Both the position numbers and the translations under genes were made by a program. The notes under the pieces were generated by a model. The model saw nothing but the letters and a program-made list of their open reading frames with translations, was not told the origin of the DNA and did not search any database. A stretch of DNA of 8,851 nt from Solirubrobacterales bacterium (lineage in GTDB: Bacteria > Actinomycetota > Thermoleophilia > Solirubrobacterales > Solirubrobacteraceae), in the NCBI GenBank assembly GCA_017354065.1, contig JAFMRN010000085.1, positions 1 through 8,851 of the forward strand, written 5' to 3'. How positions within the stretch are numbered: the first letter of the stretch is position 1; each line of letters opens with the position of its first letter. Below are positions 6,592 to 8,851 of the stretch, in pieces.

Positions 6592-7677
6592 CTACCCGGC
6601 TGGAGCCTGCCGATAGGTGCGCACGTTCCCGTCCGGGGTGGCCACCATGCAAAGTCCGGTCTGCGGACAGGCGATGTTCTGATCCGACTCGGACCGGTGG
6701 TCGATTTGCACCGGTGCCAGCCACTTCTTACCGGTTTGGACGGCGGCGTAGTGACTCGGGTGATCAAAGTTGTATCCCACAACTCCGCAAAAACCGGGCT
6801 TCGCACAGGACAGGGCCGTCGGGTCGCCGTACGCCCGAGTGTTCAGCGCCTTGGAGACGACAGCCCACTTGCCGTGGCTGTAGGTGGCGACCCCGCCCAG
6901 GCTGTCGAGTGCCTCACACCAGCTCGTCGTCGGGCAGGAAACGCTCGTCAGCCCATACCGCTTATCGATGTGGACCGGCTTGCTCCAGACGCCGTGTTTG
7001 TAGGTGACCACGTTCCCGCTCGCATCGACCAGCACGCAGAACGCGGCACTCGGACAGGAGATCGCCTTCGGGCCCGTGTGATGGCCCGGTGGATCAACTC
7101 TGCGCCCGGCGCTCCACTTGCTGCCGTTCGAGGTAAAGACCGTACCGTTGCTATCCGCGGCTGCGCAGAAGCTTGTGGTCGGACACGAGATCAGGTTCAG
7201 CTCGGCGCTGTTGGCTGCCGTGCGCGCGGCTCGGTCAACGATCGCGGGGGAACTCCAGCTGCTGCCGTTGTAGGTCAATGCATCACCCTGGTAGTCCAGA
7301 GCGACACAGAAGCGCGCATTCGCACAGGACACAGCGTGGGGATACGCCCCGCCACGCGCATCGTCACCCAGGTTCAGTGAAGTGGGCGCGCTCCAGCGCT
7401 TGCCATCGAAGGTCAGGGCGTTGCCCGCGAAGTCGATGCCGGCACAGAAGCTTGCGCTCGGACACGACAGCCCGGAAAAGCCATCGGAGTACTTGCCACC
7501 ACCCTCTGGGTCGGTTGCCGGTTGTGGGTCGGCCCTAACCGGCTGGGACCACCCAGAAGCCGGCGCCGGAGCTGCTGCGACGCTAGACGTTGTCGCCATC
7601 AGCGCTAGAACGGTTATCGCGATCAGCCATAGCCACCGTGCCGTGCGCAGCGATCGGGCATTCCTTACTTGGTACAT
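6592..7677 (-). CDS. Secreted seven-repeat Cx5C beta-propeller-like protein
   Basis: I do not know a named function. The 361-residue protein begins with a Sec signal peptide: a basic start (MYQVRNARSLRTAR), a hydrophobic stretch (15-29) and Ala-rich cleavage area near SSVAAAPA (31-38). The rest is seven repeats of 40-47 residues of the form SCPxxxFC-xxxDxxGxxxTYxGxxWSxP. Cysteine pairs are C72/78, C118/124, C165/171, C208/214, C248/254, C291/297 and C337/343, all Cx5C. The last repeat has no terminal W motif, but GWSQPV precedes the first repeat, which would close a seven-bladed propeller. Such proteins are common in actinobacteria and act outside the cell; binding or scaffolding is inference. 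ATG 7677 is chosen because it opens the signal peptide and has AGGA and GAGGGG 4 and 10 nt upstream; the frame stays open to 7962, but that extension looks noncoding. No LPxTG or membrane anchor is seen. Confidence 0.85.
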   Translation of the reverse strand: MYQVRNARSLRTARWLWLIAITVLALMATTSSVAAAPAPASGWSQPVRADPQPATDPEGGGKYSDGFSGLSCPSASFCAGIDFAGNALTFDGKRWSAPTSLNLGDDARGGAYPHAVSCANARFCVALDYQGDALTYNGSSWSSPAIVDRAARTAANSAELNLISCPTTSFCAAADSNGTVFTSNGSKWSAGRRVDPPGHHTGPKAISCPSAAFCVLVDASGNVVTYKHGVWSKPVHIDKRYGLTSVSCPTTSWCEALDSLGGVATYSHGKWAVVSKALNTRAYGDPTALSCAKPGFCGVVGYNFDHPSHYAAVQTGKKWLAPVQIDHRSESDQNIACPQTGLCMVATPDGNVRTYRQAPAG

Positions 7678-8243
7678 GCGGTCCTGTCCCCTCTTCAGGT
7701 TGGTTGCGGCCGGCCCCCCGGATCCGACGCCCGTACCAACGCTCCCGACGCCGTATAAGTTGCGCGTCAGTCCTGCGCCGCACCAACCGGATACCGCCGA
7801 GTTGGCTGGACGAGACCGCGGACTGGCCCAAGCGCGTGCGAGTAATCCATTGAGCGCGACAGCGCGAAATCCCAAGCTTGCTAATCCGCGCGCGACAGCG
7901 ACCTTACGGCTGCCGCTAACTCCATCCCCTGTCCAAAGCCGATCCCCCTGGCGCGGTCGCATCTACCCGACACCCCGTGCAAGGCGTAACAGTTGAGCAT
8001 CTTCTTGATCTCCAAGTCACACCAGGTAACCGGCACGTCACAAACCTGAAGATGTGCCTTCCCGGTTACAGCATTTAGCGAACTGTGCCCATCCGTAACA
8101 GGTTCCCGGGGGTACTCGACATATGTGCCCGCGAGCGGAGCGCGTGAATTGAGCGCGGAAGCGACCGCAGACGGGTGACGACGCTGAACGCTCATCCGCT
8201 CCGAAGTCGCTCCCGCAGCGCCGCCATCGGTTGCTCACCGGCC
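7678..8243. other. Long intergenic region without a convincing gene
   Basis: This stretch separates the divergent propeller and GH27 genes. Open frames exist on both strands but have mixed third-position composition, no recognisable motif and no good homologue in my knowledge. The part around 7980-8110 is visibly less G+C-rich than the genes. The only structure I can support is the inverted repeat at 8026-8069. The promoter of the propeller gene should lie here, but I could not identify a paired -35/-10 set. Confidence 0.5.
8026..8069. repeat. Interrupted inverted repeat in the intergenic region
   Basis: GTAACCGGCAC (8026-8036) can pair with GTGCC (8054-8058) and, after a 5-nt bulge, GGTTAC (8064-8069), giving 11 base pairs around a 17-nt loop. 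Alternatively GTAACCGG (8026-8033) pairs without interruption with CCGGTTAC (8062-8069). No T-run follows on either side. It could be a protein site, a structured leader or the relic of a mobile element; nothing more can be said. Confidence 0.4.
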
Positions 8244-8257
8244 TGGTAGCGCTATCA
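8244..8257. promoter_or_regulatory. LacI-family operator, imperfect upstream copy (O2)
   Basis: TGGTAGCGCTATCA matches the downstream perfect operator TGTTAGCGCTAACA at 12 of 14 positions and keeps the central TAGCGCTA palindrome. It lies 3 nt upstream of the predicted -35 hexamer. The centres of the two sites are 47 bp apart. Confidence 0.55.
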
Positions 8258-8260
8258 GCA

Positions 8261-8289
8261 TCGACATCCCCAGGCACCTCGTGTAGGGT
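8261..8289 (+). promoter_or_regulatory. Predicted promoter of the GH27 gene
   Basis: TCGACA (8261-8266, 5 of 6 matches to TTGACA) and TAGGGT (8284-8289, fits TAnnnT) are separated by the optimal 17 bp. Transcription would start around 8296, inside operator O1 and about 34 nt before the ATG. TAGACT at 8306-8311 is an alternative -10 box but has no -35 partner. Confidence 0.45.
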
Positions 8290-8290
8290 C

Positions 8291-8304
8291 TGTTAGCGCT
8301 AACA
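8291..8304. promoter_or_regulatory. LacI-family operator, perfect palindrome (O1)
   Basis: TGTTAGCGCTAACA is a perfect 14-bp palindrome with the central GCGC/CG step typical of LacI/GalR-family operators. It begins 1 nt after the predicted -10 box and covers the predicted start site, so binding should block transcription of the GH27 gene. The regulator is not in the window; a repressor released by a galactoside or related sugar is inferred. Confidence 0.7.
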
Positions 8305-8329
8305 ATAGACTTTCGTAGGGGGAGATGTG

Positions 8330-8851
8330 ATGAGGATTCGAACGATCGCGGCGACAGCAGCATCGCTGCTCGCCGTGACCGGGTCGGTACTGGCGGCTGC
8401 AGCGCCCGCAGGTGCTGAGAACAACGGCGTGGGGGCAACGCCGGCGATGGGTTGGAGCAGCTGGAGCTTTCTCCGCCAGAATCCATCGGAGGCGAGCGTT
8501 GAAGCCCAGGCCCAGGCGATGCATGCCAGCGGCCTGCAGAGCCTCGGCTATCAGTACGTCAACCTCGACGACTTCTGGTATGAGTGCCCGGGAAGCCAGG
8601 GGCCGAACGTGGACGCCAACGGCAGGTGGGTGATCGACGCCTCCAAGTTCCCGTCAAGCGGCGGCGTGAACGGCATTCAGGCGCTTGCCAACTACGTGCA
8701 CAGCCTCGGGCTGAAGTTCGGGCTGTACGTCACGCCGGGCATCTCCAAGCAGGCGGTCACACGTCATACGCGGATCGCAGGCACGCCTTACACGGCAGAT
8801 CAGATCGCTGAGCCGCTGGTGAGCGAGCGCAACTACAACTGCGGAGGCATG
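8330..8851 (+). CDS. Secreted GH27 alpha-galactosidase-like glycoside hydrolase (partial, 3' end cut by window)
   Basis: Only the first 174 residues are present; the frame is open to the window end. A signal peptide (about 1-29, ending AGA before ENN) predicts export. The mature part starts with the GH27/clan D barrel signature: ATPAMGWSSWSF (36-47), GYQYVNLDDFWY (73-84), DANGRWVIDASKFPS (95-109) and HSLGLKFGLYVTPG (124-137). GH27 retaining enzymes remove terminal alpha-galactose or related sugars, but the nucleophile Asp (in the YLK-D strand) and the acid/base lie beyond the window, so activity and specificity cannot be judged. The variant GWSSWS instead of the usual GWNSWN, and the CPGSQGPNVD loop, point to an actinobacterial subgroup. 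ATG 8330 has a strong AGGGGGAG 5 nt upstream; GTG 8327 is directly adjacent and possible. The LacI-type operators upstream imply sugar-responsive control. C-terminal binding modules are common in such proteins but are not visible here. Confidence 0.88.
   Translation, partial: MRIRTIAATAASLLAVTGSVLAAAAPAGAENNGVGATPAMGWSSWSFLRQNPSEASVEAQAQAMHASGLQSLGYQYVNLDDFWYECPGSQGPNVDANGRWVIDASKFPSSGGVNGIQALANYVHSLGLKFGLYVTPGISKQAVTRHTRIAGTPYTADQIAEPLVSERNYNCGGM

Noticed and set aside
7910..7921. GCTAAC half-site resembling the LacI-type operator, near the propeller gene
   Set aside because: Only one half matches and the palindrome is absent, so chance is the better explanation.
7678..7962. N-terminal extension of the propeller protein to 7962
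   Set aside because: It would bury the signal peptide inside the protein and looks like translated noncoding DNA; ATG 7677 has ribosome-binding signals and opens the signal peptide.
7881..8195. Minus-strand open frame of 104 codons with ATG 8195 and a nearby GGAG
   Set aside because: Its third codon positions are far less G/C-biased than real genes here, it has no recognisable domain, and the GGAG is too close to the ATG. I treat the region as intergenic, with a small chance of an orphan gene or decayed gene.

Overview
The window looks like chromosomal DNA from a G+C-rich bacterium, most likely an actinobacterium. By eye, G+C is about two thirds and third codon positions are strongly G/C. 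Non-ATG starts are common, and the secreted Cx5C propeller and GH27 enzyme resemble families I associate with Streptomyces and Thermoleophilia (Solirubrobacterales). The exact lineage is an inference. No phage, IS, CRISPR, rRNA or tRNA signal was seen.

Layout. (1) 18-1716, minus strand: an apparent operon in the order GNAT acetyltransferase (ElaA-like), D-aminoacyl-tRNA deacylase (dtd), family-2 glycosyltransferase. The GNAT stop overlaps a CTG start for dtd. (2) 1717-1897: a divergent intergenic region containing a perfect 8-bp hairpin just before the next gene. (3) 1898-4918, plus strand: a very large SF2 (RadD/SSL2-like) helicase. It has a charge-segregated low-complexity insertion between its Q motif and Walker A, a helical C-terminal region and a Lys/Ser/Ala/Asp-rich tail. 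(4) 4924-6481, minus strand: a biotin-protein ligase (birA, no DNA-binding domain) preceded by a SAM hydroxide adenosyltransferase (DUF62). The ligase ends only 5 nt from the helicase stop. (5) 6592-7677, minus strand: a secreted protein with seven Cx5C/W repeats, read as a seven-bladed beta-propeller. (6) 7678-8329: about 650 nt without a convincing gene. Its last 90 nt carry a predicted promoter bracketed by two LacI-type operators. (7) 8330-end, plus strand: the N-terminal part of a secreted GH27 alpha-galactosidase-like enzyme, cut by the window edge.

Functionally, the left part is housekeeping: translation quality control, acetylation, a nucleic-acid motor, biotinylation and SAM turnover. 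The right part is secretory and carbohydrate-related, with an apparently sugar-responsive switch in front of the glycosidase. I see no complete novel defence or biosynthetic system. The most unusual items are the helicase architecture, the CTG start of dtd, and the operator-promoter-operator arrangement before the GH27 gene.
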